Counted from the stretch's first letter, positions 43,046 through 52,107 are shown. The stretch: 64,000 nt of DNA from Paratractidigestivibacter sp963640745 (GCA_963640745.1 CAVIBB010000002.1:1-64000); one strand, 5' to 3'. The notes: generated by a model from the sequence alone, not told the origin. Program-made: numbers and translations.

Positions 43046-44488
43046 ATGAGCGAAGAGAAGAAGCACCTTTCCTTTTTGACGGTCATCTCGACCGTTATCT
43101 GCGTCGTCTTCGTCTGCGAAGCCGCCGCGCCGGCTGCCGCCATTGGCAACCAGCAGTTCTTCTGGTGGATCTTTCTGATCCTTACCTTCCTGCTTCCCTA
43201 CGGCATGGTGGTCGCCGAGCTCGGCACCACCTATGACGGCGAGGGCGGCATCTACGACTGGGTGCGCGACGGCCTCGGCGACAAGTGGGGCGCCCGCATC
43301 TCGTACTACTACTGGGTCAACTACCCGCTGTGGATCACCTCGCTGGCGGTTCTGTTCCCGCCCATCCTGAACCTCGCGTTCGGCTGGAACTTCAGCCTCC
43401 CTGTCCAGATCCTCATCGAGCTCGGCTTCGTGTGGATCGTCTACCTCATCGGTCGCTCCAAGGTAGCCGACTCCGAGTGGGTCCTTAACGGCGGCGCGCT
43501 CATCAAGGTCGTCGTGGCCGTGCTCGTGGGCGCTCTCGGCATCTGGTACGCCTCGCAGAACGGCTTTGCCAACGACATGAGCGCCGCGACCTTCATGCCG
43601 GAGCTTACCAACACGAACGCCCTGAGCTACCTGTCCATCATCATCTTCAACTTTATGGGCTTCGAGGTCATCTGTACCATGACCGACGACATGGCCGACC
43701 CCGCCAAGGACATTCCGAAGGCAATCATCGCCGGCGGCCTCGCTATTGCCGTGATCTACCTGTTCGCCGGTTTCGGCATCGGCGCCGCCATCCCTGCCGA
43801 CCAGATCGACCCCGATTACGGCATGATCGTCGCCCTGCAGACCATGGTCGGCGATTCCCCGATCTTCCAGATTGTCTGCGTCGCCTTCCTCATCACCCTG
43901 TTCGCGAACATGGCGGCATGGTCCTTCGGCGTGAACTCCGTTGCCCGTTACGCCGCCGAGCACGGCAACATGCCCAAGGTCTTCGCCTCCATGATCAGCA
44001 AGGACGATATGCCCAACGGCGCGAACCTCGTGAACGCCATCGTGGCCTCGCTCACCCTTGCGCTGCAGCTCGTGCCTATCGAGGCCATCTCTAACGGCCT
44101 GTTCTGGATGCTGTTTGGTACCTCGGTCGTCTTCCTGCTGCTCACCTACATCCCGATGTTCCCGGCGTTCCTCAAGCTCCGCAAGAACGACCCGAACCGC
44201 GAGCGCGTCTTCACCTTCCCGTTCAAGGGCGCGATGATGCACGTCGCCCTGGCCGTCCCGGCCATCGAGCTCGTGCTCGCCATCGTGGCCACGCTCGTGC
44301 CGCTCTCCGCGGACGAGATCGAGTCCAAGGTCCCGATGCTCATCATCTTCTTTGTGCTGCTTGCCATCGGCGAGGTCTTCCGTGTGGTCTCCGCCAAGGG
44401 CCGTGCCGAGGAGTACCAGGGCCTCACGCCCGAGCTCGCCGCCCAGCGCCTGGCCGAGGAGGCCGCTGCCGAGGCCGATGCCGAGTAG
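43046..44488 (+). CDS. APC-family agmatine/putrescine antiporter
   Basis: The 480-residue permease has 12 hydrophobic helices. Typical APC elements are the first helix TVISTVICVVFVCEAAAPAA, YDGEGGIYDWVRDGLGDKWG, and FMGFEVICTMTDDMADPAKDIPKAI. It is placed like AguD, the agmatine-putrescine exchanger, between ptcA and aguA. Exchange substrate is inferred from position. AAGGAG precedes the ATG. The upstream 156 bases contain a run of nine Cs and two GC hairpins. Confidence 0.9.
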   Translation: MSEEKKHLSFLTVISTVICVVFVCEAAAPAAAIGNQQFFWWIFLILTFLLPYGMVVAELGTTYDGEGGIYDWVRDGLGDKWGARISYYYWVNYPLWITSLAVLFPPILNLAFGWNFSLPVQILIELGFVWIVYLIGRSKVADSEWVLNGGALIKVVVAVLVGALGIWYASQNGFANDMSAATFMPELTNTNALSYLSIIIFNFMGFEVICTMTDDMADPAKDIPKAIIAGGLAIAVIYLFAGFGIGAAIPADQIDPDYGMIVALQTMVGDSPIFQIVCVAFLITLFANMAAWSFGVNSVARYAAEHGNMPKVFASMISKDDMPNGANLVNAIVASLTLALQLVPIEAISNGLFWMLFGTSVVFLLLTYIPMFPAFLKLRKNDPNRERVFTFPFKGAMMHVALAVPAIELVLAIVATLVPLSADEIESKVPMLIIFFVLLAIGEVFRVVSAKGRAEEYQGLTPELAAQRLAEEAAAEADAE

Positions 44489-44542
44489 GCCTCACCCCAA
44501 ATTCACGTAGGAGTTCTTTCCAAATGGAGAAAGGAAAGCACA

Positions 44543-45748
44543 ATGCGTACCATCACCGAGTCCGAGTCCACCCCTAAGGCCGACGGCTTCTACATGCCCG
44601 CCGAGTTCGCGCCGCAGGATCGCGTCTGGATGGGCTGGCCCCACCGTACCGACACCTGGGCTCACGGCGCGAAGCCCGCTCAGAAGCAGTACGCCGCCAT
44701 TGCCCGCGCCATCGCCGAGTTCACCCCGGTCGTCATGTGCGTCAACGAGTGCGACTACGCCAACTGCAAGGCCGTCTTTGAGGAGGACGAGAACATCACC
44801 GTCCTCGAGATGACCACCAACGATGCCTGGTTCCGCGACACGGGCGCCACCTTCGTCGTTAACGGCAAGGGCGAGAAGCGCGCCAACAACTGGCACTTCA
44901 ACGCCTACGGCGGCCTCGTCGACGGCCTGTACTTCCCCTGGGACTCCGACGACAAGATCGCCCAGAAGATGGCCGAGTTCTCCGGCTGCAGGACCTATCG
45001 CCCCGACGACATGATCCTCGAGGGCGGCTCCATCACCGTCGACGGCGAGGGCACCGTCATCGTTACCGACCAGTGCCTGCTCTCCCCGGGCCGCACCTGC
45101 TCCGCGGTGCTCGCCGACGAGGAGGACGAGGATACCATCTGGCCGAAATACGCTCGCAAGTTCGAGCCGTGGAGCGAGGAGCTTCGCGAGTACATGAACG
45201 AGCACCTCAAGAACTACCTCGGTGTCGAGAAGGTCATTTGGGTCAAGGAGGGCATCGACCCCGAGGAGACCAACGGTCACATCGACGACGTCGCCACCTT
45301 CATCGCCCCCGGCGTCGTGGCCGTCATCTGGACCGACGACCCCGACTACCCGTTCTACAGCCAGTGTCACGATGCCTACGAGACGCTTTCCAACGCCGTT
45401 GACGCCAAGGGCCGCAAGCTCAAGGTCTATAAGCTTCCCATGCCGGTGAAGCCGCTCTACATGGACCAGGCCTCCTGCGACACCATCGATGTCGACGAGA
45501 ACGCTGAGCCGCGTGTGGCCGACGAGCCGCTCATCGCCTCTTACATGAACTACCTCGTGACCAACCATGGCGTCATCACCCCGCAGTACGGCGACGTCAA
45601 CGACGCGCTGGCCGTCGAGACCCTCCAGAAGATCTACGACGAGACCTATGGCGAGGGCGCCTACAAGGTCGTGGGCGTGCAGTCCGAGCAGGTCGTCTTC
45701 GGCGGCGGCAACATCCACTGCATTACCCAGCAGGAGCCGGCTGCCTAA
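44543..45748 (+). CDS. aguA: Agmatine deiminase
   Basis: The 401-residue PPAD-family enzyme hydrolyses agmatine to N-carbamoylputrescine and ammonia. Substrate and catalytic segments are MPAEFAPQDRVWMGWPHR, NDAWFRDTGATFVVNG, HFNAYGG, the catalytic His in NGHIDDVATFI, and the nucleophile Cys in GGGNIHCITQQEPA. The length is somewhat above the usual ~370. AGAAAGGAAAG precedes the ATG. Third gene of the operon. Confidence 0.96.
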   Translation: MRTITESESTPKADGFYMPAEFAPQDRVWMGWPHRTDTWAHGAKPAQKQYAAIARAIAEFTPVVMCVNECDYANCKAVFEEDENITVLEMTTNDAWFRDTGATFVVNGKGEKRANNWHFNAYGGLVDGLYFPWDSDDKIAQKMAEFSGCRTYRPDDMILEGGSITVDGEGTVIVTDQCLLSPGRTCSAVLADEEDEDTIWPKYARKFEPWSEELREYMNEHLKNYLGVEKVIWVKEGIDPEETNGHIDDVATFIAPGVVAVIWTDDPDYPFYSQCHDAYETLSNAVDAKGRKLKVYKLPMPVKPLYMDQASCDTIDVDENAEPRVADEPLIASYMNYLVTNHGVITPQYGDVNDALAVETLQKIYDETYGEGAYKVVGVQSEQVVFGGGNIHCITQQEPAA

Positions 45749-45795
45749 CGGCAGGCCTTCTGACCTGAGCTTAGTTCGTTCGTCTCTCTCCTGAG

Positions 45796-45833
45796 CGCGC
45801 CCCGCGGCCGGCGGATGCCCTGCGGGGCGCGTG
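45796..45833. other. GC hairpin inside agmatine operon
   Basis: A 10-bp stem CGCGCCCCGC / GCGGGGCGCG lies between aguA and the carbamate kinase gene with no T-run behind it. It could be a transcript-processing or attenuation structure; no further support is visible. Confidence 0.4.
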
Positions 45834-45874
45834 TCGTTTCTTGCCACGTCCACAGAGAAAAGAGGTATGGGCAC

Positions 45875-46834
45875 ATGAGCAACAACCGCCCCGACCGCAT
45901 CGTCGTCGCTCTTGGCGGCAACGCCCTCGGCAACACGCCCGAGGACCAGATCCAGAAGGTCAACCACGCCGCGCATGCGCTCGTCGGCCTGATCGAGCAG
46001 GGCAACGAGATCATCATCACGCACGGCAACGGCCCGCAGGTCGGCATGATCCAGAACGCCTTTGCGGCTGCGGCCGAGAACGACCCGCGCATCCCCGCCA
46101 TGGAGCTGCCCGAGTGCGGAGCCATGAGCCAGGGCTACATCGGCTACCACCTGCAGCAGGCCATCGGCCGTGAGATGCACCTTCGTTATAAGCGTTGGCA
46201 CGCCGCGACCGTTGTGACCCAGATCGAGGTTGACCCCGACGATCCGAGCTTCCAGAACCCGACGAAGCCGATCGGCCCCTTCCTGACCAGGGAGCAGGCC
46301 GTTTGCGAGAAGGCCGCCGACCCCTCAAAGAAGTTCGTCGAGGATTCCGGCCGAGGCTGGAGGCGCGTCGTCGCGAGTCCCGAGCCCAAGAAAATCGTCG
46401 AGGCGGAGAGCATCCTGAACCTGCTGGACAACGAGTTCATCGTCATCGCCTGCGGAGGCGGCGGAATCCCGGTTGTTCGCGACTGGGAGAAGAAGGGTAT
46501 CTACGAGGGCGTGCCCGCCGTCATCGACAAGGACATGGGCGGCGAGCTTCTTGCCGAGGACTGCGACGCGCAGGTCCTCTTCCTGCTGACCGCCGTCGAG
46601 CACGTGGCCGTAAACTTCGGCAAGCCTAACCAGCGTGAGCTCGAGGACATCACCGCCGACGAGGCCGAGCGCTTGGCCGACGAGGGCCAGTTCGGCAAGG
46701 GCTCGATGGAGCCGAAGGTTCGTGCGGCCATCAAGTTCGTGCGTTCTCGTAAGGGCCGCACCTGCATCATCGGCGCGCTGGACAAGGCTCCCGAGACGAT
46801 GGCCGGCCTTTCCGGCACCCGCATTCACGAGTAG
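45875..46834 (+). CDS. arcC: Carbamate kinase
   Basis: The 319-residue amino-acid-kinase family enzyme makes ATP from carbamoyl phosphate and ADP. Motifs: IVVALGGNALGNTPEDQ, ITHGNGPQVGMIQNA, PECGAMSQGYIGYHLQQA, VIACGGGGIPVV, and DKDMGGELLAEDCDAQVLFLLTAVEHV. AGAGG precedes the ATG at 45875. It completes the pathway agmatine to putrescine with ATP gain, and corresponds to AguC in the S. mutans operon order. Confidence 0.96.
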   Translation: MSNNRPDRIVVALGGNALGNTPEDQIQKVNHAAHALVGLIEQGNEIIITHGNGPQVGMIQNAFAAAAENDPRIPAMELPECGAMSQGYIGYHLQQAIGREMHLRYKRWHAATVVTQIEVDPDDPSFQNPTKPIGPFLTREQAVCEKAADPSKKFVEDSGRGWRRVVASPEPKKIVEAESILNLLDNEFIVIACGGGGIPVVRDWEKKGIYEGVPAVIDKDMGGELLAEDCDAQVLFLLTAVEHVAVNFGKPNQRELEDITADEAERLADEGQFGKGSMEPKVRAAIKFVRSRKGRTCIIGALDKAPETMAGLSGTRIHE

Positions 46835-46869
46835 GCTGCCTTCTCTGCGGCTGCCTTCGTTTAAAAACG

Positions 46870-46909
46870 CCCCTCGAAAGCGATGCTCCCGCCGCTTTCG
46901 AGGGGTTTT
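46870..46909 (+). terminator. Terminator of the agmatine operon
   Basis: The 13-bp stem CCCCTCGAAAGCG / CGCTTTCGAGGGG is followed by TTTTG on the plus strand, 36 bases after the carbamate kinase stop. Confidence 0.85.
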
Positions 46910-46922
46910 GATGCAAAAATAG

Positions 46923-47047
46923 CCTCCGTGTGGGATTTAATTCGAGCAGGTCGAGTAGCCGCAAAATGAGCAAGCCGTCTACCTGCGGAAACGTGAGCGC
47001 GGCTTCGACGGCTACTCGCCACTCCCGAATTAAATCCCACACGGAGG
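46923..47047. repeat. 125-bp inverted-repeat element, copy B2
   Basis: It has the same 22-bp arms as B1 and B3 (CCTCCGTGTGGGATTTAA...), inner GAGTAGCCG / CGGCTACTC, and the shared core. The right flank continues CGATTTTT. It ends about 40 bases before the 3' end of the orphan gene at 47088 and follows the agmatine operon terminator. Confidence 0.88.
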
Positions 47048-47087
47048 CGATTTTTGGTTTGAGGCGCATACTCGGAACGGCCGCCCG

Positions 47088-48248
47088 CTAGGAATTCGGC
47101 AGGTTCCACCAGTTGACGAAGACCTCGTCGCGTAAATCTTGGGTTGCGGCGGCTTGGCGACTGGTCTTATTCCTGTGCGGCCGGCCGAGCGCGTCCTCGA
47201 CAGCGAGCACGAACGCGTCGAAGCGTCCTTTGTCCCGCATTTGTGCATATGTGAGGGGCAGGACCTCCATGCCTACCAGCTTTAAAGCGGCCGTTCGGTC
47301 TGAGTCCGAGAGGAAGCCGCCTTCCATGTCGTGGTGTTGGGCGCTTTGGCACTCGACGTCCAGGCCCTCGGGCCAGTAGAGGTCGCAGTAGCAGCACTCC
47401 CTCTGCGCGAGCAGACGGGCATCGGGGGTGAGCGCGACCTTTTCGTTATGAGTAAACCCGTCGAGGCCTTCGCCACCCAAACGCTTCGGAAGTCCAAGCA
47501 GTATCCCGGCCTGAGATTCGAACGGCGACGCCGCCGCGGGCTTAACGAGCACGGCGGCCTTGAGCAGCTTCGACTTTCCGTTGCGCGAGCCCGACTGTTC
47601 CGCGATGCTTGCCAGATCGCTTGGCTCGAGGAGCGCGGGGCGCGACCAGAGGTCTGTGAGCTTTCCGTCCGGCGAGAGACAGGGGCGCCAATCGCCGAGT
47701 TCGGGGAGGCGGCGGCTGTCAATCATGATCTGAAGCTGTCTGGCGATGACCGGCGGAGCGTGGAACACGGCGTAGCTGCCGCACAGCTCCGAAGCCATGA
47801 GCGCCAGGCTCACGAGGCTCATTTCGTGTGCGAGCTGCAGCAGAGTAAAAGCCGGGGTCGTCACCTCGAGGTTTTCCGCAATCTGTTCGGTGGAGCAATA
47901 GGGGAGGTCATCCTTCCAGAGCATCGTTTTGACGATGCTCGTTGTGCGTCGATTCTTGGGCTCGTCAATCATCACCTTTAGCGGCAAGTCTGCGGCGGGG
48001 GCCAAGAGCATCTGGTACTCGCGAATCGTCTTCAGCGCAGAGCCCGCGTGGCGCCAGGCCGGTCCTCCCGCGCAGGCGCGCGGCAGGGGCAAGGAAGCCG
48101 CTAGGTTGCTGCGAAAGCCGATAAGCGACTCCTCGTCGATGAATCGGCACAAGCCGGGGTAATCGCTCGGGCCGGCGGCCAGGAGCTCGACGATTGGCGG
48201 CGTGCGCCAGTATTGGAAGGCGGATGCCCCGCAGACGACTGTATCCAT
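47088..48248 (-). CDS. Unrecognised protein of 386 residues with possible nuclease-like C-terminus
   Basis: I do not recognise a function. The product starts MDTVVCGASAFQYWRTPPIV and ends FVNWWNLPNS. The N-terminal two-thirds contain a helical stretch with a conserved-looking CSTEQIAENLEVTTPAFTLLQLAHE. The C-terminal ~110 residues (CYCDLYWPEGLDVECQSAQHH, then DSDRTAALKLVGMEVLPLTYAQM) resemble the small PD-(D/E)xK fold of DUF559/Vsr-like proteins, with the E-C-Q motif. No partner gene is adjacent. It is enclosed by two near-identical 125-bp inverted repeats. A defence or toxin-antitoxin (AbiEi-like) role is possible but unproven. Confidence 0.7.
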   Translation of the reverse strand: MDTVVCGASAFQYWRTPPIVELLAAGPSDYPGLCRFIDEESLIGFRSNLAASLPLPRACAGGPAWRHAGSALKTIREYQMLLAPAADLPLKVMIDEPKNRRTTSIVKTMLWKDDLPYCSTEQIAENLEVTTPAFTLLQLAHEMSLVSLALMASELCGSYAVFHAPPVIARQLQIMIDSRRLPELGDWRPCLSPDGKLTDLWSRPALLEPSDLASIAEQSGSRNGKSKLLKAAVLVKPAAASPFESQAGILLGLPKRLGGEGLDGFTHNEKVALTPDARLLAQRECCYCDLYWPEGLDVECQSAQHHDMEGGFLSDSDRTAALKLVGMEVLPLTYAQMRDKGRFDAFVLAVEDALGRPHRNKTSRQAAATQDLRDEVFVNWWNLPNS

Positions 48249-48322
48249 GTGGGCACGTTACCCCGTAACGCCCCGGTAGAAACGCGGATTGGTCGCTCCG
48301 ACGGGCGACCGGAGCAAAATCG

Positions 48323-48447
48323 CCTCCGTGTGGGATTTAATTCGAACTGGGCGAGTAGCCGCAAAACAGACAAGCCGTCTACCTGCGGAAACGTAAGCGC
48401 GACTTCTCCGACTACTCGCCACTCCCGAATTAAATCCCACACGGAGG
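48323..48447. repeat. 125-bp inverted-repeat element, copy B3
   Basis: It has the same arms as B1 and B2, extended by AAAATCG / CGATTTT. The inner pair is CGAGTAG / CTACTCG, and the core is intact. It lies 74 bases upstream of the orphan gene start. Unlike the other copies it lies between divergent genes. Confidence 0.88.
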
Positions 48448-48608
48448 CGATTTTCGTATAAGCGAAGCCCCGAATCGGGCTCAAGAGGGCGGGTAGAGGG
48501 TCGCCGGCGTGTTCGTGCACGGCCCAATTACTGCGGGCATGTCGTTGGGTAACCGTTCACCGCCTACTTTCGACCGTTTGCGGCGTCACTTAAGGAATTT
48601 CGAATTAC

Positions 48609-48622
48609 TTGATTCTAATCAA
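48609..48622. promoter_or_regulatory. FNR-type box upstream of pflA
   Basis: TTGATTCTAATCAA is a perfect TTGAT-N4-ATCAA palindrome, 80 bases before the pflA start. An FNR-like regulator with the matching recognition helix (ETVSR) is encoded just after pflB. Confidence 0.8.
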
Positions 48623-48701
48623 GGAACGCGGCGCCCCTCGAACCTAAATTGAGCAAGGTTCGTGTAACGGGGACGAAACGAAACGGAAGCGAGGGGATAG
48701 G

Positions 48702-49436
48702 ATGCAGGGACGAGTTCACTCGATTGAGTCGTTCGGCTCGGCCGACGGCCCCGGTGTCCGTTACCTCATCTTCCTCAAGGGCTGCCCCATGCGTTGCGCC
48801 TACTGCCACAACCCGGATACCTGGGCGGCCGAGGGCGCCGAGCTCAAGAGCGCCGACGAGCTCCTCGACGCGGCGGAGCGTTATCGCAGCTACTGGGGCC
48901 CGGAGGGCGGCATCACCGTTTCCGGCGGAGAGGCGCTTCTCCAGCTCGACTTTGTCCTCGAGCTCTTTACCAAGGCGAAGGCCCGCGGCATCAACACCTG
49001 CCTGGACACGAGCCTTGCTCCCTTTACCCGCGAGGGCGCCTGGTTCGACAAGTTCAACCAGCTCCTCGACGTCTGCGACCTCATGCTCTGCGACATCAAG
49101 CACATCGATGACGCCGAGCACGTCAAGCTCACCGGCCGCTCGAACGAGAACATCCTCGATTGCCTGAGCTACCTCAGCGAGAAGGGCGAGCCCATCTGGA
49201 TCCGCCACGTCCTCGTGCCGGGCATCACCGACGTCGACGACTACCTGCGCCGCACCCGCGAGTTCATCGAAACCCTTACCAACGTTCAGCGCATCGAGGT
49301 CCTGCCTTACCACACACTGGGCGTCTTTAAGTGGAAGGAGCTCGGCCTTACCTACGAGCTCGAGGGCGTCGACCCGCCGACCAAGGAGCGCACCGAGCGT
49401 GCGCAGCAGGTCCTTCGCGGCGAGCTTCGGATCTAG
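48702..49436 (+). CDS. pflA: Pyruvate formate-lyase activating enzyme
   Basis: The 244-residue radical-SAM enzyme installs the glycyl radical on pyruvate formate-lyase. The cluster motif is CPMRCAYCHNP; other features are TVSGGEALLQLDFV, CLDTSLAPF and MLCDIKHIDDAEHVKLTG. GCGAGGGGATAGG precedes the ATG at 48702. It lies ahead of pflB (reverse of the E. coli order), 116 bases away. Confidence 0.96.
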   Translation: MQGRVHSIESFGSADGPGVRYLIFLKGCPMRCAYCHNPDTWAAEGAELKSADELLDAAERYRSYWGPEGGITVSGGEALLQLDFVLELFTKAKARGINTCLDTSLAPFTREGAWFDKFNQLLDVCDLMLCDIKHIDDAEHVKLTGRSNENILDCLSYLSEKGEPIWIRHVLVPGITDVDDYLRRTREFIETLTNVQRIEVLPYHTLGVFKWKELGLTYELEGVDPPTKERTERAQQVLRGELRI

Positions 49437-49552
49437 CGCAAGCTCAAGCGCCGAGCACCAAACGATTTACCACGCACTGCGTTTCTTTGTATCAGGTCAT
49501 AAATGCGCCGAGGCCCGCCGGGCGGACGCGCCGAACAGAAGGAGGCATGAGA

Positions 49553-51823
49553 ATGCAGCTTCGCGAAGAGTGGAACGGCTTCAAGGGTGGTCACTGGGTG
49601 GACGACATCAACGTCCGCGACTTCATCCAGCAGAACTACACCGTCTACGACGGCGACGACTCGTTCCTCGAGGGCCCGACCGACGCCACCAACCAGCTCT
49701 GGGGCAAGGTCCAGGAGCTCCAGGCTGCCGAGCGCGCCAACAACGGCGTCCTCGAGTGCGAGACCGAGGTCGTCTCCGGCCTGACCGCCTACGGCCCTGG
49801 CTACATCGGTGAGGACACCAAGGACCTCGAGAAGGTCGTCGGCCTCCAGACCGACAAGCCCCTCAAGCGCGCCTTCATGCCCTACGGCGGCATCAAGATG
49901 GCCCAGCAGGCGGCCGAGAACTACGGCTTCCACGTGAACGACAAGTACACGCAGATCTTCAACGAGTACCACAAGACCCACAACCAGGGCGTCTTCGATG
50001 CGTACACCGCCGAGATGCGCGCTGCCCGTCACTCCCACGTCATCACCGGCCTGCCCGACACCTACGGCCGCGGCCGCATCGTCGGCGACTACCGCCGCGT
50101 CGCCCTCTACGGCATCGACCGCCTCATCGCCGGCAAGAAGGCCGACCTTGAGAACTGCGGCGACCGCACCATGACCGACAACGTCATCCGTCAGCGCGAG
50201 GAGCTCTCCGACCAGATTCGTGCTCTCCAGGGCATGAAGAAGATGGCCGAGATCTACGGCTACGACATCTCCAAGCCGGCCACCAACGCCGCCGAGGCCG
50301 TCCAGTGGCTCTACTTCGGCTATCTCGCCGCCATCAAGACCCAGAACGGCGCCGCCATGTCCGTGGGCCGCGTCTCCACCTTCCTGGACATCTACATCCA
50401 GCGTGACCTCGAGGCCGGCAAGATCACCGAGTCCGAGGCCCAGGAGCTCATCGACCACCTCGTCCTCAAGCTCCGCATGGTCAAGTTCGCCCGCATCCCG
50501 AGCTACCAGCAGCTCTTCTCCGGCGACCCGGTTTGGGCCACCCTTGAGGTCGCTGGCCTCGGCCAGGACGGCCGTTCGCTCGTCACCAAGAACGACTACC
50601 GCTTCCTGCACACCCTCGAGAACATGGGTCCCGCTCCCGAGCCGAACCTGACCGTTCTCTACAGCAAGCGTCTCCAGGAGAACTTCCGCAAGTACGCCGC
50701 CAAGATCTCCGTCACCACGTCCTCGATCCAGTACGAGAACGACGACGTCATGCGTCCGGTCTGGGGCGACGACTACTCCATCTGCTGCTGCGTCTCCGCT
50801 ACCGAGACCGGCAAGGAGATGCAGTTCTTCGGTGCTCGCGCCAACCTTGCCAAGTGCCTCAACTACGCCATCAACGGCGGCAAGGACGAGAAGTTCATGG
50901 ACAAGCAGGGCAACCACATGCAGGTCGGCCCTGAGTACACCCCGGTCACTTCCGAGTACCTCGACTACGACGAGGTCATGCACAAGTTCGACCTCATGAT
51001 GGACTGGCTGGCCGAGCTGTACGTCAACATCCTGAACCTCATCCAGTACATGCACGACAAGTACTACTACGAGGCCGCCGAGATGGCCCTCATCGACACC
51101 AACGTCCGCCGCACCTTTGCGACCGGCATCGCGGGCTTCTCCCACGTCGTCGACTCCATCTCTGCCATGAAGTACGCCAAGGTCAAGACCATCCGCGACG
51201 AGCAGGGCATCGTCGTCGACTACGAGGTCGAGGGTGACTTCCCCAAGTACGGCAACGACGACGACCGCGTCGACGACATCGCCGTCTGGCTGCTCAAGGC
51301 GTTCATGTCCAAGATCGCCAAGCACCACACCTACCGCGACTCCGAGCCGACCACCTCGATCCTGACCATCACGTCCAACGTGGTTTACGGCAAGGCTACC
51401 GGCGGCACCCCCGACGGCCGCAAGGCGTTCACCCCGTTCGCCCCGGGCGCCAACCCCGCCTACGGCGCTGAGCAGAACGGCCTTCTCGCTTCCCTCAACT
51501 CCGTGGCCAAGCTCCCCTACGAGTACGCCCTCGACGGCATCTCCAACACGCAGACCATCAACCCGTCTGCCCTTGGCAACGACGACGATCAGCGCACCGC
51601 TAACCTGGTCAACGTCCTCGACGGCTACTTCGATCACGGCGCGCACCACCTCAACGTCAACGTCTTCGGCGTCGAGAAGCTCAAGGACGCCATGGAGCAC
51701 CCGGAGAAGCCCGAGTACGCCAACTTCACCATCCGCGTCTCCGGCTACGCCGTTAAGTTCATCGACCTCACCCGCGAGCAGCAGCTCGACGTCATCGCCC
51801 GTACCTGCCACGAGAGCATGTAA
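49553..51823 (+). CDS. pflB: Formate C-acetyltransferase (pyruvate formate-lyase)
   Basis: The 756-residue glycyl-radical enzyme splits pyruvate with CoA to acetyl-CoA and formate. Catalytic cysteines lie in DDYSICCCVSATETGK. The radical glycine is in the C-terminal NFTIRVSGYAVKFIDLTREQQLDV. Other features are LTPYGR-like MPYGGIKMAQ and PDTYGRGRIVGDYRRVALYGIDRL. GGAGG lies 7 bases before ATG 49553, so this start is preferred to ATG 49547. Codon use is strongly biased, as for a highly expressed gene. Confidence 0.97.
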   Translation: MQLREEWNGFKGGHWVDDINVRDFIQQNYTVYDGDDSFLEGPTDATNQLWGKVQELQAAERANNGVLECETEVVSGLTAYGPGYIGEDTKDLEKVVGLQTDKPLKRAFMPYGGIKMAQQAAENYGFHVNDKYTQIFNEYHKTHNQGVFDAYTAEMRAARHSHVITGLPDTYGRGRIVGDYRRVALYGIDRLIAGKKADLENCGDRTMTDNVIRQREELSDQIRALQGMKKMAEIYGYDISKPATNAAEAVQWLYFGYLAAIKTQNGAAMSVGRVSTFLDIYIQRDLEAGKITESEAQELIDHLVLKLRMVKFARIPSYQQLFSGDPVWATLEVAGLGQDGRSLVTKNDYRFLHTLENMGPAPEPNLTVLYSKRLQENFRKYAAKISVTTSSIQYENDDVMRPVWGDDYSICCCVSATETGKEMQFFGARANLAKCLNYAINGGKDEKFMDKQGNHMQVGPEYTPVTSEYLDYDEVMHKFDLMMDWLAELYVNILNLIQYMHDKYYYEAAEMALIDTNVRRTFATGIAGFSHVVDSISAMKYAKVKTIRDEQGIVVDYEVEGDFPKYGNDDDRVDDIAVWLLKAFMSKIAKHHTYRDSEPTTSILTITSNVVYGKATGGTPDGRKAFTPFAPGANPAYGAEQNGLLASLNSVAKLPYEYALDGISNTQTINPSALGNDDDQRTANLVNVLDGYFDHGAHHLNVNVFGVEKLKDAMEHPEKPEYANFTIRVSGYAVKFIDLTREQQLDVIARTCHESM

Positions 51824-51868
51824 GAGCGAGCACGTAGCTCAGCTGGCCGCATAGATTGATGCGACTTC

Positions 51869-51901
51869 GGGCCCGTCTGCGATGTGCAGGCGGGCCCTTT
51901 T
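51869..51901 (+). terminator. pflB terminator
   Basis: The stem GGGCCCGTCTGC / GCAGGCGGGCCC is followed by TTTTGTG, 46 bases after the stop codon. Confidence 0.9.
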
Positions 51902-51956
51902 GTGTGGACGCGGCTAGGGAGAAATGCCAGCGCGTTTGAAGACGGCGAGTCTCCCG

Positions 51957-52000
51957 CCTTTCTCCCCAGAACTAGTTGAACGAAGAGTTCTGGTGAAAGG
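51957..52000. repeat. Hairpin with AGTTGAACGAAG loop, copy C1
   Basis: CCAGAACT and AGTTCTGG enclose the loop AGTTGAACGAAG; the stem continues CCTTTC / GAAAGG with a small bulge. The loop is identical to that of the next hairpin while the stem differs. Confidence 0.7.
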
Positions 52001-52008
52001 GGTCGGCG

Positions 52009-52100
52009 CATACGGGAGGGCATGAACCCCGCCCCTCTTCTCAGAGCTAGTTGAACGAAGAACTCTGATAAGAGGGGCGGGGTTCATGCCCTCCCGTATG
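52009..52100. repeat. 92-nt near-perfect hairpin with AGTTGAACGAAG loop, copy C2
   Basis: Arms of 40 bases pair with two mismatches (CATACGGGAGGGCATGAA... to its complement) around the same loop, AGTTGAACGAAG. It ends 8 bases before the stop of the fnr-like gene, so it probably ends that transcript; the length is far beyond a normal terminator. Confidence 0.8.
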
Positions 52101-52107
52101 ACGCGCG

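Noticed and set aside
46860..48453. Transposon with the 125-bp repeats as terminal inverted repeats of an IS
   Set aside because: No transposase is encoded between them and each repeat is itself a full inverted repeat found alone elsewhere; kept only as a cassette hypothesis.
49433..51811. Minus-strand open frame of ~790 codons opposite pflB
   Set aside because: Val/Asp/Gly-rich and without motifs; it mirrors the codon pattern of a highly expressed gene.
51829..51850. tRNA-like string CACGTAGCTCAGCTGG after pflB
   Set aside because: It matches the D-arm region of many tRNAs but no anticodon or T-arm follows; the next feature is the terminator. Either a fragment or chance.
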